From Symsagittifera roscoffensis (Eukaryota > Xenacoelomorpha > Acoela > Convolutidae), in contig NC_087063.1 of the NCBI RefSeq assembly GCF_963678635.1, positions 81,575,574-81,639,573 of the forward strand: 64,000 bases of DNA, in the 5' to 3' direction. The translations under genes were made by a program, and so were the position numbers. Below are positions 53,912-64,000 of this stretch, in pieces. How positions within the stretch are numbered: the first letter of the stretch is position 1; the number at the start of each line of letters is the position of its first letter. The notes under the pieces are model-generated. The model was not told the DNA's origin. It saw only the letters and a list, made by a program, of their open reading frames with translations, and ran no database searches.

Positions 53912-54911
53912 ATGTGTACAAAAGTCGTACCCTGTAATCTCTGCCAAAAAAAACTGAGCGACCGGCGAAGCCTCAAAAAACTTCTAATGGCTGTTCACAA
54001 GATTGATCCTGTCAAAACCGACTACATCTGTGGTCACTGTGAACTAGAGGATAAGTCACTTCGTGTCATTTTGGAACATGTGGTGGACCTTCACAAAACA
54101 ATCGATGAAACAGAAGGAAGAAGAATTTGTCTCTACGACATGAATGTGTTCCAAAATGATCGCGAATATGCTGCGCATATGCTAAACGAACACGATCTGC
54201 CAGCATGGGATGTGAGCCGAGAAATCCTCACTTCTATACAGCCTGAGACAGCTTTTGATGGAGCAGTCAGGACATACGATACAGTGCCGAAGCGCTATTC
54301 GTGACCAAGAGAGACGATATCGAAAAACTGATTTTTCAAAATATTATGTATGAGCCTCAGAAAGCTCAATTGTCGGCAGAAGTAACTCTTGCAAAAGAAA
54401 AAGCAGATGGCACAGAAGGAGTAATAACCATCTTCGCCAATTGCAAAATGCTTGCTGTAGACGTTCAGGGACGGACCCAGGACCAATTCTATGATTGCGT
54501 AGACCAAATTTTGTCTACTGTCCATCAATATGCGTCTCATGGTAGCAATTGGAGAATCCGCAGGATTGATAAGATTGTCCTAAAAATGGTGAATTCTGCA
54601 ACGATCAGGAGTTCTTTGTACTTGCCACTACCAGCCGATCTTCTGAAACTGAAACGCTTCTTGTTGAATATTCGCAATTATGAAGACGATAGATGCTTTG
54701 AATACTGCTTCGTTGCTGAGTATCATCGGCAGAACAATATCCCGCTTACTCTTCATACGATGCAGAGTAAAGGAGAGGAGAAAGCGAGCTTCTATGATTA
54801 TCGCAGAAACTCAAGAGCGCACGAGCCAACTGGTGATTTTGAGTACCCAATGGGACTACCGGCTACTGCACGCTTCAAAATTTTGAATGAAGTGCAAGTG
54901 AATGTCTTCAG

Positions 54912-55073
54912 GTTAGTTGCAGTTTTAATCATTACGTTTTTTTAAAAAAATTGGTGTGAATCTGTATCTAAGCACATCAGAACAAATGGTTGGCTGCACA
55001 TTCGTTGAAGAATTTTTATTATGATGACATTAGAAAATTAGTATATAAGTTATCATTTAAAATTTTTCTCTAG
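54912..55073 (+). other. Intron specific to the element 2 polymerase (162 bp)
   Basis: The donor TTCAG|GTTAGT and the acceptor TTCTCTAG|GTACAAT rejoin QVNVFRYNEKTLLPL in frame, aligning with RVNVFQYHKGDLLPM, which is uninterrupted in element 1. The inner sequence is AT-rich with stops in all frames. Confidence 0.8.
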
Positions 55074-57648
55074 GTACAATGAAAAGACACTTCTACCCTT
55101 GAGAGTGTCAAAATATCAGTCTAATTTTTTGTGGATTTGCTGCTTCTAAACGATATGGGCACGCACCACTACGTCGTGATAACAGACTTGAATAAGTTAG
55201 TGAGAAAAATGCAAAAAAGAAAACTGAGATTGAGAAACATGCTGTGCCGAAACTGCTTCCACCGGTGTTCATCTCAGGAACGACTTGAGCGCCACCAGTT
55301 AATCTGCATGGGGATAGAACCGGCAATCGTTACCATGCCAAATGTTGACAAGAGCAGTGTAGGCTTCAAAAATATTGGTGCTCGAAGCTATAGCCCATTC
55401 GCGGTTTATTTTGATCTGGAGTCTGTGCTGGAGAAGGTAGAGACAGTGAGAAATAGTCATACCTGCTCGAGCACAACCGTAATTGAATAACATAAGCCCA
55501 GCAGTTTTTTGCCTTGTCGTTGTGGAAGCTGGAAACCCGAAACCGGCGTTTTTTCACTTCATCGAGGAGTGGACGCACTGACTAAATTCGTTCGAATGCT
55601 GGAAGTATTGGCGCGTGATTTTCATAATAAAAAACTACGATACCCGAACTACCTCGGAAGCACCATTATTCTTGAAGACAGTGACAAATGATGGATTTGC
55701 GAAGAGAAATTCTCCGAAACTACCCGAAAGTTTTGGACCATAATCATTTCGATGGATCATTCCTCGGATGGGCTCACAACAGATGCAACTTTCTGAGGCG
55801 TACCATACAATTCACCCCTGTCTTTGCCCACAATCCCCAGAATTATGAATTGCACCATGTGCTGAAGAGTCTGCAAGATACCAATACCGGAAACACCTTT
55901 TCGGTCATTCCACTCAATGGCGAAAAATTTATTTCACTTACAATGAAAGTGTGGATTAGACCGTACACTAACGAAAAAGGAAATGTCCAAAATGTCTACG
56001 AAGAAATCCGTTTTGTGGACAGTTGTAAAATTATGAATAGCTCACTAGATGAGCTAGCTCGGAATCTACCCGTGGAAAAGTTCATATATCTCAAAAACCA
56101 CTTTTCTACCCGACCAAAAGGAGATAAAGCATTGATTCGACAAAAAGGTTCCTTCGCCTACTCGTATGTTGACAGCCATGCAAGATACACAGAAAATGGT
56201 CTACCTGCACGCGACAAGTGGACCAACACGCTGCAAGGAGGTGTTGCTAGTGTCAGTGAAAAATAATACCAACATGTATGGTTAGTGTACACTCGTTTCG
56301 GTTGTCAGACTTGGGGCGAAGACAGCGATTTGCATCTAACGACTGATACCTTGATTCTTACATGCATTTTTGAAGAGTTTAGACGAGTGTGTTATGAAAC
56401 ATATAAGCTAGATTGTGCTCAGTATTTCACGGTTAGCAATCTCTCAGGGGATGCATTTTTTCCAACATGCAATGCTGACCTCCATTTACTCACTGATCGG
56501 GAGCACTTGGATATGGCAGAAAACCTGATTAGGGGGGCATTGCTAGTGTGTTTGAAAAAAGACTCGTTTTCGCCAACAATAGATTTGTGAAAAATTACGA
56601 CCCTAAATAGCCTAACACTTTCCTCTTCATGATAGACGCGAACAATTTAAATGGCGGGATTATGGAGAAATTTCCCCTTCCACTTAACTCATTCGAGTTT
56701 AATGACCAAGTAACTATAGCTGAAATTCTCAACACGAGCAGAGAATCCGAAATTGGATACATTATGGACGTCGATCTTTTAAACCCCGATCATTTGTACG
56801 ATGCACATTCGGATTACCCACTCGCCCCAACAAAAGAAGTTGTGTCCAAAATGTGGCTCAATTAGCTTCAATTGGACATGTTGAAAAAAATGAACCTATC
56901 GGATAAAGTGGGCGCTACGCCAAAGCTCATACAAAACTTCTTTCCAAAGAAAAACTATACTGTACACTACCTAACACTTCGGCTCCATGTCAAACTTGGT
57001 TTGAAAATTGAAAAAGTAAATCGAGTACTGCAGTTTAGACAAGAAAAATTTATTGCACCATATGTTCAGTTGAACACTGAGCTCCGAAAAAAAGCTACTA
57101 CCATTTTTGAACCAGATTTCTTCAAGCAAATTATAAATAGTGCGTTTGGAAAGTTCTGTGAATCAAAAAGGAATCGACTTATTGTAGATATTGTTCGCAA
57201 TGCCGAAGAACTGCAAAATTTATCAAGGAAAAAAAGATTTAGCAGTGTAAAAATTATTGACCAATACTTAGTATCTGTAACCTCAAAACCTGTGAATATT
57301 CATTGGGATAAGCCCACAATTGTTGGTGCAACGATACTAGATTTGGCAAAAATTTACATGTTCCAGTTCCATTACAACATAATCAAGAAAAATTTTGGCG
57401 CAACTCTTTTATATTCGGACACTGATTCGTTCCTGTATAAAATCCGCAGCAAAGATCTCTACAATGAAATTGAGAAAAACCATGAACTGCAAAATCACTT
57501 CGACTTTTCAAATCTACCAGCCACCCACCCCCTCTACACCAACGAGACTTTGCGCGTTACCCTCAAATTCAAGGACGAGTATGCTGGGGAGATCATACAG
57601 GAGTACGTTGGCACTAAAGCCCAAACTGTACAGCATTATTTCTTCCAT

Positions 57649-57794
57649 GTAAGTTTCTTTTTTTTCTTTTACCATTTTGCAATTACCATTTTAGAAATGG
57701 GCAACAAAAACAAATCATAAGATTATGTAGTTAAGGGTGGGGGAGGGGGGAAGGGAGGTATTTTTGAAGTAATTCGATTGTTTTTTTGTTTCAG
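57649..57794 (+). other. Intron of the element 2 polymerase at the conserved position
   Basis: The donor CCAT|GTAAGT and the acceptor TTTGTTTCAG|CCATTG flank 146 bp containing a G-rich stretch. Downstream the frame reads KSAKGVSK, equivalent to KLSAKGVSK after the element 1 intron. The flanking phases no longer match exactly, consistent with decay. Confidence 0.75.
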
Positions 57795-58384
57795 CCATTG
57801 ATACGAAAAGCGCTAAAGGGGTTTCAAAATATGCGAAAATATATGGGAGCTTACCCATAAAAAATACAAACTAATTTTGACTTACTGTTCAGTAGTCCGT
57901 TCAGAAAATGTGAGGATAAATTCTTGTAACCACATTTTTTAAACCATAATAACGAACAAAACTTCCCTGAGCGCATTTGACAATAAGAGCTATATACATG
58001 CATACAGAGTAACTACTAATCCTTTCGGACATAAACGTTTGCGTGAGGATATGATCCTAAGAGAAATTGGGCGCACCATGGACTGGGGCGAATACGACGT
58101 AGACGACGTGGTCCCCACTCCCGCCGATAACGAAAGGGAGGATTTGGCTGAAGCTATAGAAGTGCAGGGGGGGGGGTTACGTGGATTTTTTTCGCCACCA
58201 GATATGGGGTTCAACCAACCCATATACACCGACCAAGAGCTAGAACAGGATTTAATAGATTTCGACCAGCTAAGTGGGCAAAATGAGTCGGAACGAGCGA
58301 GAAGAATACGAGCGGGAAGAAATTAGACCACCTAAACGGCGGTGCTTAAATCGACGTGCTATTATATTAGACGATTCTGACTAA

Positions 58385-58639
58385 CTCAGTTCTGATTATA
58401 AATGTAGATGATTAGCTTTATAGTACTTTTCATTCAGGAAATAAAGCTTTTCAAAACTGTTCTCTTGACCGAAAAGTGAAATAATCAACAACTCTGATCG
58501 TGAGGGGAGGGGGGTATTCAAAACAACAATATAAACTTACCAATATCACAGCATGTTATTTAAATCCACACGTGGTGATAAAGATTACAAAATAATCTCA
58601 AATATAACGCGCGCAGTTAAGTTTGAACTGTCAAAGTCA
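58385..58639. other. Polymerase 3' flank and subterminal region of element 2
   Basis: An AATAAA hexamer at 58440-58445, about 56 nt after the polymerase stop, is a probable polyadenylation signal. The rest is non-coding and, unlike the left end, lacks the bulk of the shared subterminal block. Confidence 0.5.
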
Positions 58640-58845
58640 AAGGGAAAACATGCACCAACCAAAATTTAATTCCATTCACGTTTCCATAAAGTGGCTGGAA
58701 AATTACCAATTTTAACCCCCCTTAAAGAAAAAGTAGGGGTTTTAAGCCCTTTGGGGGTTAAAAATGGTAAGTACAACGGCACACCGAAAAATGGGGGGTG
58801 GTGGTTAAAAGTGGTCATTTTCCTAGCCACTCTTACTATACTACT
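58640..58845. repeat. Right TIR of element 2 (about 206 bp)
   Basis: It is inverted relative to 42671-42898, ending ...CTTACTATACTACT. It is shorter because of a deletion in the homologous part around the C/G runs. The similarity to the left TIR includes the first 45 bp of the subterminal block. Confidence 0.9.
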
Positions 58846-58851
58846 AATGAC
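58846..58851. repeat. Target-site duplication, right copy (AATGAC)
   Basis: Exact match to 42665-42670. Confidence 0.92.
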
Positions 58852-59135
58852 TTTGGAAAAAAATGTCCAGTAGGGTGCAAGAGTATCTGTCCTGACCCTC
58901 CAGCCTTACCTCTCCAATTCTTTGAACAAGAAGCGTTGGGAGGGCACATGGAAAAAATGATTGCCGATACTTGCTGGTATATTTTACCAACACGACATAC
59001 GAAATAAGTTTGATCGAGACGGCGGACAAGTGATGACGACGTCTACCGTTGCATTCGCAGTGCGTATGAAATCACAGTGAATTTATTCAATCTTGTGATG
59101 GCGTGTTACAATATGCTCAATCTAAGCATTTTAAA
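58852..59135 (+). other. Coding-looking sequence right of element 2
   Basis: Directly after the target duplication, open stretches read CKSICPDPPALPLQFFEQ and MEKMIADTCWYILPTRH in one frame to a TAA at about 59005. Further on comes DDDVYRCIRSAYEITV and LVMACYNMLNLSIL in another. Balanced composition and continuation of the left-flank frame across the site (with a possible one-base difference in an A run) suggest that element 2 split a gene or pseudogene. Family not recognised. Confidence 0.35.
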
Positions 59136-59839
59136 AAAACAGAATCTTGACTTGGATAAAAACTCATCCTTTCTACCTCAATCTGAATGCATCCAGTTTA
59201 AGCATGGATATTTTGATTCAATTGAGCAATCTCTCCCCCCCCCCCATCTCGCTTGGGGGGGGGGGGGGGGGGTAAAGCTCAACAGGTTCTTGAGACATAT
59301 TTGATTTCACATTATTTTCATATCTGCAAACAGGATTCTTCAGTTATTTAAACTCAAGGCTCTTTTCCAGTTCCCCAACTTTGATTTTTTTTTCTGAAAT
59401 TCAATATATGAAAGTCTACTTAAAACAATTTTTCATGTTATAAACTGCATTAAAACGTGTCAGCGTGAACAGGTGAACAAATTTCTACAACAAAAAAAAC
59501 TGCCGTGTGAACAATTTTTGAACAGCTTTGTTTTGTAATTTTACGAGGGGTGTGGAAAATGGAAAAGATCCTAGCTCAATTTTCAAATGAAAAGCATTTC
59601 CAAATCATTGAATTGACATTATTTTAGTGCTTTTTTCTCAGTTTCACAACTAATTCAGATTTTGATTGGCATAAAGTGAATGCCAAAAGAAGGTGTATTA
59701 ATGCTTTACAGAAAAAATAGAAAAATAGCTCTACTTCCAGAAAAAAAAGAAAAAATAGCTCTATTTCCAGAAAAAATAGAGAATGAAAATGCAGTTTAAT
59801 TGAAAACAGGCAAATTTTCTTCAACCTAGACTGTAAAAC
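59136..59839. other. Non-coding spacer
   Basis: AT-rich DNA with a C-run/G-run pair at 59235-59275 and a short duplication of GAAAAAATAGCTCTA at about 59710-59780. No gene is supported. Confidence 0.45.
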
Positions 59840-60337
59840 AGTGTTCAATAAGCTTTGTCCACTAAATAAGGCTAGTGTATGGGACTTTGTTGATTCAAAA
59901 CAAAATGCGTGTAAGTCATCAATCTTTTTTTATTCTAAAGTGTTCTATCAAAGTATCAATTCCTTTGTTTTTACATGTAAATCAGCTTACAATTGCAAAC
60001 ATGGATATTTTTCACTATTGCAATTTATTGAAAGAATTCCAGAAGCCCCAAGCAATGATAGAGGAGAACACTTGTTTATGATTGCTCGAATTAAAGGGTT
60101 TGACAAAATTGGTTAAAAGTTACTATTTTGCTGATTCTTTGGGTAGAAGAAGATCAACCTACTCCTTTTTAACAAAAAGTCTTGACAAATGGTTCCTCGA
60201 AAGCTAAAAAAAAAACTGATAATTTGTGTGGATTTTACGCAATTTATTCAGCTTTTTTTATTTTAAAATTCTTCCAGAAGAACTTGAATAATGTTCATGA
60301 TATGCATGTTTTGAATTTTATCACTAACTTTATGTAA
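59840..60337 (+). pseudogene. Broken second adenain-like (C48/C5-type) protease
   Basis: The fragments, in different frames, are GEHLFMIARI (candidate catalytic His) near 60063, YYFADSLGRRRSTYSFLTK (Asp) near 60125 and DNLCGFYAIYSAF (Cys) near 60220, ending NFITNFM at the TAA at 60335-60337. The spacing His-Asp-Cys and the ADSLG and LCGFY signatures fit viral/transposon adenain-like proteases, but the sequence is clearly different from the two Polinton proteases in this window. It lies outside the TIRs of element 2. It may be a relic of another Polinton or virus-like element. Confidence 0.55.
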
Positions 60338-60519
60338 AAAAACATTTTTATTTGTAAGTGTAAATTTTTGCAGTAAAATTACTATACGATGTAGTGAATT
60401 GTTTGATTATTTATGTAATTTAACTCTTTAAACTCCTTAATTTTTTTACGAAAAGCATCTTAGCAACTAACCTTTTGGTGAGCACTAGGGAGAATGATGA
60501 TGGAATATGGATGTTGTAG

Positions 60520-63500
60520 TCTCCCAATTGAAAGAATTAAAGATAGAATAGATGAATTTACGAAAATTTTAACCAACGTCTAGTAAATTGTAGAATTTTC
60601 TTAAAAATTTACTCTGAGAAAGATAGAAAAATTATTATAAAAATACCAGACACAAAAAAAATATGTTAGTATATCTTTCTCAGTGTAAACTTTCGCCGTG
60701 GAAGAGAAATTGACAAATTCGGAAAATAATTTTTTTGGAAATTTCGGAAACTACAAAGAATTTTTAAAGATTAAAGAACAAAATGATAAAAAAGAACTGA
60801 AATGAATCGTTCGAAGAAATTTGACAGAGAAAAAAAAATAAGTTGAGGTAAAAATGAGAACCAGTTAAAAATATTTGATTGACGGAGTTTGAAGGTTTTG
60901 CATATTTCTTCCTTAGTTACAATGAAAATTTCATGCATTTTTGATTGGATGTCTTTCAATTTTATATGAAGTTTTAGAATTTTAATTTCTCAGGAGAGTA
61001 ATTCACGCTTCATCAACTCTGTGGGGAACTGCTAAGATGCATCTGTCATAATATCGTGGGATAATTATGTGAAAAAAAAACAAAATAATTCATGAAAAGA
61101 ATAAGTATAAAGGAGCTGTCATCTGTTCACCAGATAACCTGGGGAATAAAAGATTAATTTGGACATAAAAGTAATCAACCCTGAGGAGCTGTCCAGATTC
61201 CTGGATATCCCGTGGAGCGGAATAATTCACCTGTCAAAGATAATTCCCTATTGACAATTTTTCCCAGATAACCTGAGGTAATAAATCTAAGTTGAAAAAA
61301 GTATTTAAAAAATTCTGTCGATAAAAAAAATTATTCTGTGATGTATTAGTTTATGACCCCATACTCGAAACTGAAACTCAATTTTTGTCGAAACTTATCA
61401 TCTGAATTCTACCATCCAAACGTTTTTTTCGATTTTTTACTATACATGGGAAATTCAAGCGCTAAAAAAAGGTTAATATCTGAAACCTACCATAAGAAAC
61501 CTAGAATCCTAATAAAGTGGAAAACCTATTCCCTATCTTAATACTTTGGGAAATCTATAGCCTATGTTAATACATAGGGTGCCGACCGGATGCTCTGTAG
61601 CCTATCTCAATACATGGGGGTCAGCACCCCCACCAAGCCCCCATTCCCCATCACCCCGGCTGAACTGCCCCGACATATACTTCTAATACACAGTTAGCAG
61701 GTTAAGTAAATAATTTGAAGACGTTTTGCAAGGATTTACGGTATTAATTCTGCTTCAGGTTTTTTCAAAGTTCGTTGAAATGATACATTTTTCCATCTAA
61801 AACTCAATTTTCAAGTAAAACTTTGTTCAAATTGGATCAAGTTGTCAAGAAAATAGATAAAGCAGAAATTGAGAAAATAGTATTTGAGAAAGTAACTGAG
61901 AAAACTGAGAAAAAGTATTTGAGATAGAAACTCAATTTAATTCATTAAAAATTTTGTCTCCCAATTGAAAGAATTAAAGATAGAATAGATGAATTTACGA
62001 AAATTTTAACCAACTTCTAGTAAATTGTATAATTTTTTTAAAAATTTACTCTGAGAAAGATAGAAAAATTATTCTACAAAAATACCAGACACAGAAAAAT
62101 ATGATAGTATACTTTCTCAGTGTAAACTTTCGCCGTGGAAGAGAAATTGACAAATTCGGAAGATAATTTTTTTGGAAATTTCGGAAACTACAAAGAATTT
62201 TTTAAAGATTAAAGACAAAATGATAAAAAAGAACTGAAATGAATCGTTGCAAGAAATTTGACAGAGAAAAAAAAATAAGTTGAGGTAAAAATGAGAACTA
62301 GTTAAAAACATTTGATTGACTGAGTTTGAAGGTTTTGCATATTTCTTCCTTAGTTACAATGAAAATCTTCATGCATTTTTGATTGGATGTCTTTCAATTT
62401 TATATGAAGTTTTAGAATTTTAATTTCTCAGGAGAGTAATTCACGCTTCATCAACTCTGTGGGGAACTGCTAAGATGCATCTGTCATATTATCGTGGGAT
62501 AATTATGTGAAAAAAAAACAAAATAATTCATGAAAATAATAAGTATAAAGGAGCTGTCATCTGTTCACCAGATAACCTGGGGAATAAAAGGTTAATTTGG
62601 ATATAAAAGTAATCAACCCTGAGGAGCTGTCCAGATTCCTGGATATCCCGTGGAGCGGAATAATTCACCTGTCAAAGATAATTCCCTATTGACAATTTTC
62701 CCAGATAACCTGAGGTAATAAATCTAAGTTGAAAAAATATTTAAAAAATTCTGTCGATAAAAAAAATTATTCTGTGATGTATTAGTTTATGACCCCATAC
62801 TCGAAACTGAAACTCAATTTTTGTCAAAACTTATCATCTAAATTCTACCATCCAAACGTTTTTTTCGATTTTTTACTATACATGGGAAATTCAAGCGCTG
62901 AAAAAAGGTTAATATCTGAAACTTACCATAAGAAACCTAGAATCCTAATAAAGTGGAAAACCTATTCCCTATCTTAATACTTTGGGAAATCTATAGCCTA
63001 TGTTAATACATAGGGTGCCGACCGGATGCTCTGTATTCTATCTCAATACATGGGGGTCAGCACCCCACCAAGCCTCCATTCCCCATCACCCTGGCTGAAC
63101 TGCCCCGACATATACTTCTAATACACAGTTAGCAGGTTAAGTAAATAATTTGAAGACTTTTTGCAAGGATTTACGGTATTAATTCTGCTTTGGGTTTTTT
63201 CAAAGTTCGTTCAAATGATACATTTTTCCATCTAAAACTCAATTTTCAAGTAAATCTTTGTTCAAACTGGATCAAGTTGTCATGAAAAAAGATAAAGCAG
63301 AAATTGAGAAAATAGTATTTGAGAAAACAACTGAGAAAACTGAGAAAAAAGTATTTGAGATAGAAACTCAATTTAATCCATTAAAAATTTTGTCTCCCAA
63401 TTGAAAGAATTAAAGATAGAATAGATGAATTTACAAAAATTTTAACCAACTTCTTGTTAATTGTATAATTTTCTTAAGAATTTACCCTGAGAAAGATAGA

Positions 63501-64000
63501 AAAATTATTATACAAAAATACCAGACACAAAAAAAATATGATAGTATATCTTTCTCAGTGTAAACTTTCGCCGTGGAAGAGAAATTGACAAATTCGGAAG
63601 ATAATTTTTTTGGAAATTTCGGAAACTAAAAAGAATTTTTTAAAGATTAAAGACAAAATGATAAAAAAGAACTGAAATGAATCGTTGCAAGAAATTTGAC
63701 AGAGAAAAAAAAATAAGTTGAGGTAAAAATGAGAACTAGTTAAAAACGTTTGATTGACGGAGTTTGAAGGTTTTGCATATTTCTTCCTTAGTTACAATGA
63801 AAATTTCATGCATTTTTGATTGGATGTCTTTCAATTTTATTTGAAGTTTTAGAATTTTAATTTCTCAGGAGAGTAATTCACGCTTCATCAACTCTGTGGG
63901 GAACTGCTAAGATGCATCTGTCATATTATCGTGGGATAATTATGTGAAAAAAAAACAAAATATTCATGAAAATAATAAGTATAAAGGAGCTGTCATCTGT
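60520..64000. repeat. Tandem array of a 1.44-kb unit
   Basis: The words TCTCCCAATTGAAAGAATTA start at 60520, 61957 and 63393, giving unit lengths of 1437 and 1436 bp; the array continues past the window end. Copies are about 95% identical or more. Each holds the same 62-codon open frame (MTPYSKLKLNF...), a GC-rich CAGCACCCC patch with CCGGCTGAACTGCCCCGACA or a close variant, and short inverted segments around CTATCTCAATACATGGG. This looks like a long-unit satellite. Confidence 0.92.

Larger units (their letters stand above)
53912..58384 (+). pseudogene. Polinton family B DNA polymerase, two introns, many disruptions
   Basis: The N-terminus retains degraded zinc fingers (CNLCQKKL, CGHCEL). 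Then follow VDQILSTVHQYASHGSNW, a C2HC finger (CRNCFHRC...HQLIC), exonuclease motif YFDLES, a changed second motif AHNPQNYELHH (D to E), palm motif A MIDANNLNGG (Y to N), motif B NSAFGK, motif C YSDTDS, KSAKGVSK after the second intron, FGHK and an acidic tail ending at a TAA at 58382-58384. Frame changes lie near 54290, 55690 and 57610, stops near 55490, 56265, 56590 and 56866. Substitutions in two catalytic motifs and many breaks show long inactivity. Confidence 0.85.
42671..58845. mobile_element. Polinton/Maverick element 2, decayed and rearranged
   Basis: The termini start AGTAGTATAGTAARAGTGGC, sharing the first eight bases with element 1, and are bounded by a perfect 6-bp duplication. 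The assembled span is 16,175 bp including 200 N. Order from the left: a minus-strand GC-rich frame, then the morphogenesis genes (plus), then HYH and PC4 homologues (minus), then NLS protein and polymerase (plus). Nearly every gene carries stops or frameshifts, and integrase, penton and core are not seen. It is clearly a different, older lineage than element 1: proteins align at perhaps 40-65% by eye. Confidence 0.93.

Noticed and set aside
61353-62977. 62-codon frames MTPYSKLKLNF... repeated in the satellite
   Set aside because: Short, unrecognised and present only because the 1.44-kb unit is duplicated; near-identity reflects recent amplification, not selection.

Overview
This is AT-rich eukaryotic DNA, most likely from an invertebrate animal genome: GT-AG introns, AATAAA signals, satellites, MITE-like repeats and a decayed non-LTR retrotransposon, with no bacterial operon signals. 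The host species cannot be named from the sequence. The dominant content is two Polinton/Maverick elements (virus-like giant DNA transposons related to adintoviruses), each delimited to the base by terminal inverted repeats (TIRs) and a perfect 6-bp target-site duplication (TSD).

Element 1 occupies 12163-30882 (18,720 bp; TSD AACAGG; TIRs 212/260 bp). From the left it carries, on the minus strand, a family B DNA polymerase (with one intron) and a small NLS-bearing protein. On the plus strand follow a PC4/p15-like protein, a protein with a conserved HYH (HUH-like) motif, a conserved unknown protein, a protein with a D-x-E nuclease-like motif, two related small proteins, a membrane protein, the packaging ATPase, a small basic protein, an acidic protein, the retrovirus-like integrase, the penton (minor capsid) protein, a basic core-like protein, the double jelly-roll major capsid protein (MCP) and the adenain-like protease. 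ATPase, integrase, penton, core and MCP frames are open. Polymerase, NLS protein, both small paralogues, acidic protein and protease are broken by single frameshifts or stops.

Element 2 occupies 42671-58845 (TSD AATGAC; TIRs about 228/206 bp). It is a diverged, much more decayed relative. The morphogenesis block (44.0-49.9 kb, plus strand) is followed by the replication block in inverted order: HYH(-), PC4(-), NLS protein(+), polymerase(+). The two halves are thus swapped and flipped relative to element 1. A 200-N gap at 48525-48724 lies where integrase, penton, core and the MCP N-terminus should be, next to a duplicated 0.54-kb segment. The polymerase has an additional intron absent from element 1.

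Outside the elements: 1-12156 is non-coding DNA with small repeats and a foldback element; 30889-42664 holds a 22-bp minisatellite (32641-34333), MITE copies, foldbacks and a retrotransposon relic. Coding-looking sequence abuts both ends of element 2, which may have inserted into a gene. At 59.84-60.34 kb lies a broken second adenain-like protease. From 60520 to the window end a 1.44-kb unit is tandemly repeated.

As a system, each element looks like an integrated virus-like genome: polymerase, PC4-like and HYH proteins for replication; integrase and TIRs for insertion; ATPase, protease, MCP, penton and core for particle formation. Neither copy appears autonomous as assembled.
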